NCBI GenBank assembly: GCA_009844085.1 | Contig: VYCF01000071.1 | Coordinates: forward strand, 62,001-126,000 | Length of the DNA stretch: 64,000 nucleotides | DNA from: Gammaproteobacteria bacterium | Lineage (GTDB): Bacteria; Pseudomonadota; Gammaproteobacteria; Pseudomonadales; Pseudohongiellaceae | Direction of reading: 5' to 3' | Shown: piece after piece, positions 1 through 7,276 of the stretch | How positions within the stretch are numbered: position 1 is the stretch's first letter | Layout of the letters: each line of letters starts with the position of its first letter | Program-made: the position numbers and the translations under genes | Notes under the pieces: model-generated | Database searches by the model: none | Told to the model about the DNA's origin: nothing | The model's input: only the letters and a program-made list of their open reading frames with translations

Positions 1-633
1 GGCCGCCTGGCGCCAGCGCGGGTCGAGTTCGACCAGGCCCGGATTGCCGAGATAGTTGAACAGTCTTTCGCCGCCGCCGGGCAAGATGAAACGCAGCACC
101 GTCGTAGTCTGGTCGGACAAGGTGCCGAGTTGCGGATCCACTGAAAAATCGGAATCCTCCGACCCGATGGGGTAGGTCACCAGCACATCGAGCATGCCTT
201 GGCGCCAGAACAGGTTGACGTCGTCGTCGAGCGGCGGCGAGTGGATGTTCTCCAGCGCGGTTTCGAAGTCGGTGAATGCGCGGCTCGACGGCAGTGACAC
301 CCGCGTGGCCTCAAGGTACTTCTCGTCGAGTTCCACGCCGTTTTCGTAGAAGTGCAGGGATTCGGTAATGTACACCCGGGCCGCGTCGCGCAAGGCGAAA
401 TCGGCATCGCTGATCCGCAGATAGCCGGGGCCGCGCAAGGGAAAACTGATCTCGCCGAAGGCTTCCATCGGAATGCGCAGCAGTGCGGTGAGCGTGTTGC
501 CCTCGGGCTTGGCGAAGGCGTAGACGGTGACCCGGCTCGGTATGTCGTGCGCCGAACCCGCCGCCGGAAACATCAGCAGGCCGGTCAGTATTGCGCCCGC
601 GGCCAGCAACCGCGCCAATCCGCTGCTTTTCAT
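1..633 (-). CDS. HupE/UreJ-type membrane protein, N-terminal exported part (partial)
   Basis: The gene runs off the left edge; 211 codons are visible. It starts at 633 with an AGGAGG box seven bases upstream. Residues 1-28 form a signal peptide ending in AGSA-H. The rest is a soluble region with the pattern IPSRVTVYAFAKPEGN, RGPGYL and LDPRWRQAA. From memory this pattern precedes the HupE/UreJ transmembrane domain in long bacterial members of that family; the membrane half would lie outside the window. HupE/UreJ proteins are linked to nickel or metal uptake, but many long members have no proven role. The signal peptide and start are seen directly; the family call is from recollection of the N-terminal pattern. 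It is divergent from the beta-propeller gene at 762. Confidence 0.6.
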   Translation of the reverse strand, partial: MKSSGLARLLAAGAILTGLLMFPAAGSAHDIPSRVTVYAFAKPEGNTLTALLRIPMEAFGEISFPLRGPGYLRISDADFALRDAARVYITESLHFYENGVELDEKYLEATRVSLPSSRAFTDFETALENIHSPPLDDDVNLFWRQGMLDVLVTYPIGSEDSDFSVDPQLGTLSDQTTTVLRFILPGGGERLFNYLGNPGLVELDPRWRQAA

Positions 634-680
634 CGTGCGTCCTCCTGAAATTTTCGCGCCGGGCGATTTTTCGGCGGACT

Positions 681-711
681 AGTATACTGTGCCGAAATGA
701 GGCAGTATACT
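681..711. promoter_or_regulatory. Paired AGTATACT palindromes in a divergent intergenic region
   Basis: The self-complementary octamer AGTATACT occurs at 681-688 and again at 704-711, between two divergent genes. Each copy contains TATACT, a good -10 box readable on both strands, so the pair may be overlapping divergent promoters or an operator with two sites about 23 bp apart (two helical turns). A related TATACTGGCGAAAA string occurs 40 bp upstream of the paralogous gene at 3346. Confidence 0.35.
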
Positions 712-761
712 CGCTCGGACAAGGGCCAAACGGGCCTTCCATTACCAAGAGGAGATCAAGA

Positions 762-1952
762 ATGACCAAGATCAAACTGCTGGCCGGAGTTGTCTTGGCA
801 GCCGCCCTGGTTGCTCTGGGGATCGGTCATAGCTATATGCAGGCTCCCAGCGTTGCCGCCAGCGACGATGTCATGGCGCCGCATTTCCTCGTTGATCCGC
901 TCTGGCCGAAGCCCCTGCCCAACCACTGGGTGCAAGGCAACACCATCGGCGTGGACGTGGATGAACGGGATCACATCTTCATCGTGCACCGCAACACGGA
1001 ATCCCAGTTCATGCGCATCCAGGAGATCGGCCTCTACGCCGGCGTGGCGGAATGCTGCACACCGGCGCCTCCGATTCTCGAGTTCGACCTCGAAGGCAAC
1101 CTGATCAACGCCTGGGGCGGTCCGATGGAAGGCGCGCCTTACCAATGGCCCGAATCCAATCACGGCATTGAAGTCGCTCCCGACGGCAACGTCTGGATCG
1201 GCGGCAACGGCGGCGGCGACTCCCACGCATTGGTGTTCACGCGGGACGGCCAGTACGTCCGCACGGTCGGCATTCCCGGCCAGGACGCGGACAGCAACAG
1301 CGAAACGCATTACGGCCGCATCGCGGAAATCGCCATCGACGAAGCGGCCGGCGAGGTGTATTTCGCCGACGGCTATACGCACAGGCGCGTCGCCGTGGTC
1401 GATCTCGAAGGCAACTTTCTGCGCTACTGGGGCGCCTACGGCAATCGCCCCGACGACGACGCCGACGTGACCTACACTCCGGGCGTCCCGGGTCCCGACC
1501 AATTCCGCGGCCCGGTCCACTGCGCCGAGCCGTCCAACGACGGGCTGGTCTACGTCTGCGACCGCGGCGCCGACCGCATCCAGGTGTTCCGCACCGACGG
1601 CACCTACGTGCAGGAAGTGATCATCTCGCCCGCCACGCTCGCGCAAGGCTCCACCTGGGATATCGCTTTCTCGCCCGATGACGGGCAGGAGTTCATCTAC
1701 CTGGCCGACGGTCAGAACTTCAAGATCTACATCATCGACCGCGAATCCATGGAAGTGCTGTACACCTTCGGTGACGGCGGCAGGCAGCCCGGGCTGTTTT
1801 TCGCCCCGCACAGCATCGCCACCGACTCCGAGGGCAACATCTACACAACCGAGACCTACGAAGGCAAGCGGGTGCAGAAGTTCCTCTATCAGGGCATGAG
1901 GCCGGTTACAGTCACCGACCGCGCCCCGACCTGGCCGCCCGACGAACTGTAA
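762..1952 (+). CDS. Secreted beta-propeller protein of the peptidyl-hydroxyglycine lyase (PAL) type, copy 1
   Basis: A 396-residue NHL-repeat beta-propeller with an N-terminal membrane or signal segment (residues 4-24). The start at 762 is chosen because AAGAGGAGA precedes it; the frame is open further upstream. The blades carry the residues that define PAL, the second half of animal peptide-amidating enzyme: His-Arg at 76-77, Asn-His-Gly with H134, Asp-Gly-Tyr with Y205, Val-His with H253, Cys-Asp-Arg with R268 and Pro-His with H350. These align with the rat PAL zinc histidines 585, 690 and 786, Arg533, Tyr654 and Arg706. The Asp after the third zinc His is Ser here. PAL converts peptidyl-alpha-hydroxyglycine into an amide plus glyoxylate. 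A second copy lies at 3346 and a PHM-like enzyme at 9703. The fold is certain; the activity is inferred. Confidence 0.8.
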   Translation: MTKIKLLAGVVLAAALVALGIGHSYMQAPSVAASDDVMAPHFLVDPLWPKPLPNHWVQGNTIGVDVDERDHIFIVHRNTESQFMRIQEIGLYAGVAECCTPAPPILEFDLEGNLINAWGGPMEGAPYQWPESNHGIEVAPDGNVWIGGNGGGDSHALVFTRDGQYVRTVGIPGQDADSNSETHYGRIAEIAIDEAAGEVYFADGYTHRRVAVVDLEGNFLRYWGAYGNRPDDDADVTYTPGVPGPDQFRGPVHCAEPSNDGLVYVCDRGADRIQVFRTDGTYVQEVIISPATLAQGSTWDIAFSPDDGQEFIYLADGQNFKIYIIDRESMEVLYTFGDGGRQPGLFFAPHSIATDSEGNIYTTETYEGKRVQKFLYQGMRPVTVTDRAPTWPPDEL

Positions 1953-1969
1953 GCGTCTCCGGACCGTAC

Positions 1970-2005
1970 AAAAAAAGCCGCATCTACCCGATGCGGCTTT
2001 TTTTT
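1970..2005. terminator. Bidirectional rho-independent terminator
   Basis: A perfect stem GCCGCAT (1977-1983) / ATGCGGC (1991-1997) is flanked by a run of A on the left and T on the right, so it can end transcription from both convergent genes. The nhaA stop codon lies in the loop (1984-1986). Confidence 0.9.
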
Positions 2006-3174
2006 GCGGGATCAAACTTGATCCCAAGCAAGAGAACCAGACAGCCTGCGATCGCGGCGAGCGTTGAGCCGGCCAGAATGCCAAGTCGGACCACGTCGTA
2101 ATACGCGCCGCCGGCGTGTTCGAAGGCGAGGCCGGCGATGAACAGGCTCATGGTGAAGCCCACGCCGCAGATGAATGAAACCCCCGCCAACTGCAGCCAG
2201 TTCACCCCGGCGGGCAATCTGGCGAATCCCAGCGCCACGCCGATTCCGGTAAACAACAATATACCGACAGGATTGCCGAGCACGAGTCCGGCGACGATAC
2301 CCAGCGCGACCGGACTGGCGAGGTCTTGCAGGCCCATGCCGCTCAAAGCCAGGCCGGCGTTAGCGAACGCGAATAACGGCAGGATGAAGTATGCGACCGG
2401 CGTGTGCAGGTCGCCTTCCACGCTTTTCAGGGGCGAAATTCCGCCCTCTTCCCGCAAGGGAATGCACAAGGCGATCAGCACGCCCGCCAGAGTTGCGTGG
2501 ACTCCCGACTGGAGCACACTGATCCACAAGGCGACCCCGATCAGCAGGTAAACCGATGGCCGCCGCACGCCCAGCAGGTTCGCCGCAATTCCGCAAGCCA
2601 GGATTCCCGCCGCGATGCCCAGCATCGTCAACGAAAGATCACCCGCATAGAACACGGCGATGATAACGATCGCCGCGAGGTCGTCGAAAATTGCCAGGGT
2701 CAGCAGAAATACTTTCAACGCGGGCGGCACGCGCTTGCCGAAAAGGCTCAGGATGCCGAGCGCGAAGGCGATGTCGGTAGCGCTTGCCACGGCCCAGCCG
2801 CTCATGGCAACGGAATTGCCCCAGTTCATTGAACTGTAAATGAAGGCGGGGACCGCTATGCCGCCTATCGCGCCAAGCCCGGGCAGCACTATCTGATCGG
2901 GCGAGGAAAGTTCGCCTTCAAGCACTTCACGCTTGACTTCGAGTCCGATCAGGAAGAAGAAAACCGCCATCAAGCCGTCGTTTATCCACAGGATGAATGG
3001 TTTGCTGATCGTCAAAGCGCCGACCTGAACCGCCACCGTGGTGTCCAACAGGGCGGCGTACCAGCCGGAGAACGCGCTGTTCGCCGCCGCCAAACCCAGC
3101 AGGGCCGTGGCGAACAGCAATATGCCGCCCGCCGCTTCAAGTCGAAGAAAATCCTTGAGCATTCCCATTTTCAC
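1984..3174 (-). CDS. nhaA: Na+/H+ antiporter NhaA
   Basis: A 396-residue inner-membrane antiporter that exchanges sodium for protons, serving pH and salt homeostasis. The length matches NhaA and the hydrophobic segments cover the whole chain. The hallmark SATDIAFALG carries D134, and AIFDDLAAI carries the Asp pair 164-165, equivalent to E. coli D133, D163 and D164 that bind the ion. GGAG lies upstream of the ATG at 3174; an in-frame ATG four codons later is also possible. It is a single gene, convergent with the beta-propeller gene before it and separated by about 170 bp from the divergent copy 2. Identification is secure. Confidence 0.95.
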   Translation of the reverse strand: MKMGMLKDFLRLEAAGGILLFATALLGLAAANSAFSGWYAALLDTTVAVQVGALTISKPFILWINDGLMAVFFFLIGLEVKREVLEGELSSPDQIVLPGLGAIGGIAVPAFIYSSMNWGNSVAMSGWAVASATDIAFALGILSLFGKRVPPALKVFLLTLAIFDDLAAIVIIAVFYAGDLSLTMLGIAAGILACGIAANLLGVRRPSVYLLIGVALWISVLQSGVHATLAGVLIALCIPLREEGGISPLKSVEGDLHTPVAYFILPLFAFANAGLALSGMGLQDLASPVALGIVAGLVLGNPVGILLFTGIGVALGFARLPAGVNWLQLAGVSFICGVGFTMSLFIAGLAFEHAGGAYYDVVRLGILAGSTLAAIAGCLVLLLGIKFDPAKKSRIG

Positions 3175-3277
3175 TCCAGTCCTTTTCCTTGCTTCATGAT
3201 CTGTTGCATCCCGGTTCCACGCCTACGCTCGTGACAATTCCCATACGCTCGGGAACGGGCCCCGGATGCCCCCACTA

Positions 3278-3306
3278 TTCAATTCATTTTCTCATGGGCA
3301 TATACT
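3278..3306 (+). promoter_or_regulatory. Possible promoter of PAL-like copy 2
   Basis: TATACT at 3301-3306 is a good -10 box. TTCAAT at 3278-3283 lies 17 bp upstream as a weak -35. The start codon follows 40 bp downstream. Predicted by eye only. Confidence 0.35.
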
Positions 3307-3345
3307 GGCGAAAATTTTCAACCACATAGCCCACGGGACATCGAT

Positions 3346-4542
3346 ATGAACATTAACAGATCGACGCTGATCATCGCGCTGGTCGCCGTGCTCGCCCTGG
3401 CCGCGCTGTTCGTCGGACAGAACAGAATGGAGCAGGCGCCGCAGGCGGCCAACAGCGATCAACTCGTGCCGCATTTCGAAGTGGACCCCTTCTGGCCCCA
3501 GCCTCTGCCCAACCAGTGGCTGCTCGGCCGCACAATCGGCGTCGCCGTCGACGCCAGGGACCACGTTTTCATCGTGCATCGTGATTCGCCGGACATGTTC
3601 ATGAGCCAGGAACTCGGGCTCGACAGGGGCGTCGCGTCCTGTTGCACCGCGGCGCCGCCGATTCTCGAATTCGATCCGGACGGAAATCTGGTGAATGGCT
3701 GGGGCGGCCCGGTTGAAGGCGGCGAATACGAATGGCCGGCGTCCAATCACGGCATCGAAGTCGCGGCGAACGGCGATGTCTGGATCGGCGGCAACGGCAG
3801 CACCGACTCCCATATCCTGGTATTCACCCGCGACGGGGATTACATCCGCACCATCGGCGAACCGGGCAATCTGCCGGACAGTAACAGCACCACGCATTTT
3901 TCCCGGGTCGCCGAGATCGCCATAGATGCCGCGAACAACGAAGCCTGGATCGCCGACGGCTACGGCAATCGCCGGGTGGTCGTGCTCGACGCCACCACCG
4001 GCGAATTCAAGAATTTCTGGGGCGCCTACGGCAATCAGCCCGATGACGACGCCAACAATACCTATATTCCCGGCGAACCGCTGCCCCAGCAATTCCGGCC
4101 GCCGGTGCATTGCGCCGAACCTTCGGCGGACGAACTGATCTACGTTTGCGACAGGGGCGCCGACCGTATCCAGGTTTTCCAGCGCGACGGCACATTCGTC
4201 AAGGAAGGCTTGGTTGCGCCAGCCACCTTGTCTGGCTCGACCTGGGACATCTCTTTCTCCCACGATCCGGAACAGGAGTTCATCTATCTGGCCGACGGCT
4301 CCAACATGCTGGTGCACGTTCTGGAGCGCGAATCGCTGGAAGTGCTCTACACTTTCGGTGACGGCGGACGCCAGCCGGGGCTGTTCTTCGGCACCCACAG
4401 CATCGTCACCGACTCGGCCGGCGACGTCTACACGACTGAAACCTATGAAGGCAAGCGCGTGCAGAAGTTCGTGCACCGGGGCCTCGTTCCGCTTGGCGAC
4501 ATCCGCCCGGGAGCGCCCTGGCCCGCCTCGGAAATCCATTAG
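3346..4542 (+). CDS. Secreted beta-propeller protein of the peptidyl-hydroxyglycine lyase (PAL) type, copy 2
   Basis: A 398-residue paralogue of the gene at 762, clearly similar along its length. It has a hydrophobic N-terminal segment (residues 7-24) for export or anchoring. The same PAL-type residues are kept: H78-R79, H135 in NHG, Y206 in ADGY, H255 in PPVH, R270 in VCDR and H351 in THS. As in copy 1, the Asp that follows the last zinc histidine in animal PAL is Ser. The start has only a poor ribosome site. A small secreted protein follows 24 bp downstream and is probably co-transcribed. Two copies suggest different substrates or conditions, which the sequence cannot resolve. Confidence 0.8.
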   Translation: MNINRSTLIIALVAVLALAALFVGQNRMEQAPQAANSDQLVPHFEVDPFWPQPLPNQWLLGRTIGVAVDARDHVFIVHRDSPDMFMSQELGLDRGVASCCTAAPPILEFDPDGNLVNGWGGPVEGGEYEWPASNHGIEVAANGDVWIGGNGSTDSHILVFTRDGDYIRTIGEPGNLPDSNSTTHFSRVAEIAIDAANNEAWIADGYGNRRVVVLDATTGEFKNFWGAYGNQPDDDANNTYIPGEPLPQQFRPPVHCAEPSADELIYVCDRGADRIQVFQRDGTFVKEGLVAPATLSGSTWDISFSHDPEQEFIYLADGSNMLVHVLERESLEVLYTFGDGGRQPGLFFGTHSIVTDSAGDVYTTETYEGKRVQKFVHRGLVPLGDIRPGAPWPASEIH

Positions 4543-4566
4543 GACGGTTTCAAGAGATTCATTTCC

Positions 4567-5088
4567 ATGAAGTTACGAAGCCTGTTGTTCGTCCTTGCGA
4601 CTCTGTTTGGCGCGGCCGCCATGGCTGCTGAACAGGTCAATGTGAACTATCAGTATGACGGTAACCACCGCGCCGATTTCAGCCGCGTCCGCGGTAGCCT
4701 GCAATTGGGGGAGTTCAGCGATGAACGCGGTCTTGCGGACGAAAGCACGATCGTCGAGGGCTACCAGGCCGAGACCGGAATGTCCGACCTGCTGCGAAAC
4801 GCCCTCATCCAGGGTTTCGAACACGGCGACGCCACGCTCGTGGAAGGCGAAGGAGATTTCGTCGTCAGCGGCAGCCTGACTTCAATCGAAACCGCGGAAG
4901 CCGACGACGGCATCCAGTTGACGATGCGGGTCAACCTGCAACTCAACCGCGGCGGACGCATCATCTGGCAGACCAACCTCTTCGGCCGCGGCACAGCCGA
5001 AGACATTGCCACCGCCACCCATGCCGCCCTGACCCGCCTGATCCGCGAACTCATGAATGACGACTATTTTCTGATCGAGTTGCAGTAG
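4567..5088 (+). CDS. Small secreted protein, YajG-like fold suspected
   Basis: A 173-residue protein with a clear signal peptide (residues 1-20, ending AMA-A). No Cys follows the signal, so it is periplasmic rather than a lipoprotein. The middle part has a short helix with LLRNALIQGFEHG, then strands with VVSGSLTSIE and alternating hydrophobics. This helix plus sheet pattern is reminiscent of YajG-type lipoproteins and other outer-membrane assembly helpers, but no diagnostic motif is present. It lies 24 bp after the PAL-like copy 2 and is probably in the same transcript. Function unknown. Confidence 0.7.
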   Translation: MKLRSLLFVLATLFGAAAMAAEQVNVNYQYDGNHRADFSRVRGSLQLGEFSDERGLADESTIVEGYQAETGMSDLLRNALIQGFEHGDATLVEGEGDFVVSGSLTSIETAEADDGIQLTMRVNLQLNRGGRIIWQTNLFGRGTAEDIATATHAALTRLIRELMNDDYFLIELQ

Positions 5089-5121
5089 TGGGCGCTTTGC
5101 TTGGCGACGAAGGAAATCGCA

Positions 5122-5637
5122 ATGCCTAACGGAGGTACTGACTGCTGTGGAACTTGCTGGTTCAATCGCGCAAACGAAGGAAAACGCGGCAGCGCCCACC
5201 ATAATCGAGACATTTCAAGCCACTGCGAAATACGGCAGTTGGACATACCCAATCCGTTTTACACATATTGTTCGAATCACCCCTACCACCGACCAGACCG
5301 CGACCCGATTCCAATCGGACCTGTCTTCACCCATGTGGCCACAGGCGCTTTGGGAGAGGGAAATCGGGAAGTATGGCAAGAATCGCCTGATACCGAAGAA
5401 ATCAGAAAACACTTGCTTGAAATTGTTAGTAACCCTGAGGAGCATCGAGACAAAGGCTACCATTTCTACACTTCGCCAGCCTACTTCAAGGCAATCGAGC
5501 AATTAATTGATTGGCGTGACGGGCGAGTCATTTCAGCACTTGAAGAATTGGCGCGGCATCCCGGATTGGACAAAGCAAGGCCGAGTATTGACGGCACAAT
5601 CCAACTCGTTCGGAATCGTCTTGGCTTCGACGATTAG
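5122..5637 (+). CDS. Cys-rich protein of unknown function
   Basis: A 171-residue cytoplasmic protein. The ATG at 5122 is preceded by AAGGAA; a TTG seven codons upstream is less likely. The N-terminal 55 residues hold five or more Cys and several His (TDCCGTCWFNRA, HCEIRQLD, TYCSNHPYH), suggesting a zinc site. The C-terminal part is helical. Base composition is visibly lower in GC than the flanks, and codon use differs, which suggests transfer together with the methyltransferase and GmrSD-like genes that follow on the other strand. The protein is not recognised. It may belong to the defence island or be a passenger. Confidence 0.65.
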   Translation: MPNGGTDCCGTCWFNRANEGKRGSAHHNRDISSHCEIRQLDIPNPFYTYCSNHPYHRPDRDPIPIGPVFTHVATGALGEGNREVWQESPDTEEIRKHLLEIVSNPEEHRDKGYHFYTSPAYFKAIEQLIDWRDGRVISALEELARHPGLDKARPSIDGTIQLVRNRLGFDD

Positions 5638-5668
5638 CGTCCTCTTTATGCAAGGGGCATCATACACT

Positions 5669-7213
5669 TTACTTGACGGCCATATATCCGCGCTTCCTGT
5701 TTTCTCGGCGCAAGCCGGAAAGTGTGAAAGTGTTGCTTTTCAGCCGGTTGCCCGGCCCGCAAAGCAAAATGCGATTCGTAATATGATTCAGTCCGCCATC
5801 GGCCCGTGGCGTATTGTGATCCAGTTCCAGATAGCGCGGGTCGTCGAATGTCCGGTCGCATCCCTGGCAACGCTGACCGTGCTGCTCAAGCAGATGCTCG
5901 TACATCTGCGCTCTGGTCCAGCGCGGACATTCAGGCTCCTTCACTCCCTGCTTTACCCGCAAGAACGGCGCGGACGTTTCACCACCGTCTGTCCGTTCGG
6001 GCGGTTCGGTGACATAGTGGATCTCGTCCAGTAAACCGACCAGATTTTCCAATCGGTCAATAACGACTTCATGCGCCTTGTCCCAGATGTCTATGCCAAT
6101 CCACCGGCGACCCAATTTTTCAGCGGCGACGAGCGTAGTCGCGCAACCGGCAAAAGGGTCGAGCACAATGCCATCGCTATCCGTAGAGGACGCGATGATC
6201 CGACTGTAAAGTCCGACAGGCTTCTGCGTCGCGAATCCGGTGCGTTCTTTTTTGTCGCGCCCGGGAATCCACTTCACATCCCTATCGATTTCGTCGTCCG
6301 TTCCGCGCAAAAGCCCTTTTGAGTAGGGCTGATATGCCCAAACGTCTTGAAGAGGCACACCCGGGGAATCTTCCAAATATTGGCGATACGTTGGTAGGTA
6401 GGCTGACTCCAAATCGATGCATCCTTGCTCATAGAGAGCATCGAGTTTTTCGTGAAGCGGGAGATCAGGGTCAATTCCTAGAGCCAATACGACCTTGGAT
6501 GGAACCGCCCAGTGTCGGCCTTTAGCTGTGGGGTCGAATCCACGCCACGTTTGTCCGCTTGCGCCATTTCGCGTACCGGCTCCGTGGATGGTTTGCTCCC
6601 TGTAAAGTCCTCGATCGTCCGACTTGTTGAAGTACTCATCTACATAACCGTGAAGGTGCGGCGAGAACAAGACGCGATGTTTGTAGTCCGGCTTTGCGTA
6701 GAACAGTATGTTGTCGTGCACCGGTCCGAAGCGGTCTGCCGAATTATGGGAGGCCGATCTTCGCCAGACGATCTCGTTCCGAAAATTCCTGTGACCGAAT
6801 ATCGCATCCATTACGGCTTTCAGATAATGCGATGCGGTGGGGTCGCAATGTAAATAAATCGAGCCGGTCGGCTTCAGTACTCGATGCATGGCCAACAGCC
6901 GCACCGCCATGAAACACATGAACGCGCCCATACCGTCCGAGTGCGCAAATCTGGCGCTCTCGATGGCCTCCATGAGTCGGGGATTGTCGTCTGTAATTAG
7001 GTCCACCCACTCCTGATGAACGTCTCGTTCCCATGACCAGCGGTCCTGGAACTTCGCCCCGGCGGCAAGCGAATCTGGCGTCGCGTGAAAATCCCGGCCC
7101 TTGTTGAACGGCGGGTCAGTGGCGATCAGGTCCACGGACTCACTGTTCATGGCCCGCATGAAGGTGAGGTTGTCGCCGTGGAAGAGTGTGCGATTTTTCC
7201 AGTTCGCGTTCAT
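5669..7213 (-). CDS. DNA methyltransferase fused to a C-terminal HNH domain
   Basis: A 514-residue protein. Motif IV is TDPPFNKG (D33-F36) near the N-terminus, and the SAM-binding motif I, DPFAGCATT (352-360), comes much later. This order is that of beta-class amino-methyltransferases making N6-methyladenine or N4-methylcytosine. Residues 440-510 form an HNH-type module: the pair C449-x2-C452, LELDH with H466, then an Asn-rich stretch and C485. The same chain therefore has a modification and a potential cutting or DNA-binding module. It lies 63 bp downstream of the GmrSD-like gene on the same strand, so the two are probably one operon. The target sequence cannot be read from the gene. Confidence 0.9.
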   Translation of the reverse strand: MNANWKNRTLFHGDNLTFMRAMNSESVDLIATDPPFNKGRDFHATPDSLAAGAKFQDRWSWERDVHQEWVDLITDDNPRLMEAIESARFAHSDGMGAFMCFMAVRLLAMHRVLKPTGSIYLHCDPTASHYLKAVMDAIFGHRNFRNEIVWRRSASHNSADRFGPVHDNILFYAKPDYKHRVLFSPHLHGYVDEYFNKSDDRGLYREQTIHGAGTRNGASGQTWRGFDPTAKGRHWAVPSKVVLALGIDPDLPLHEKLDALYEQGCIDLESAYLPTYRQYLEDSPGVPLQDVWAYQPYSKGLLRGTDDEIDRDVKWIPGRDKKERTGFATQKPVGLYSRIIASSTDSDGIVLDPFAGCATTLVAAEKLGRRWIGIDIWDKAHEVVIDRLENLVGLLDEIHYVTEPPERTDGGETSAPFLRVKQGVKEPECPRWTRAQMYEHLLEQHGQRCQGCDRTFDDPRYLELDHNTPRADGGLNHITNRILLCGPGNRLKSNTFTLSGLRRENRKRGYMAVK

Positions 7214-7276
7214 GGGGCGAAACTGCCAGACGCCGCAGAGCCCGTCAATCAGTCAGCAGTACGTATAATTTTCCCC

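Noticed and set aside
756-2084. Long minus-strand frame opposite the PAL-like gene
   Set aside because: Low-complexity shadow of the GC-rich coding strand; the plus strand has signal peptide, ribosome site and family motifs.
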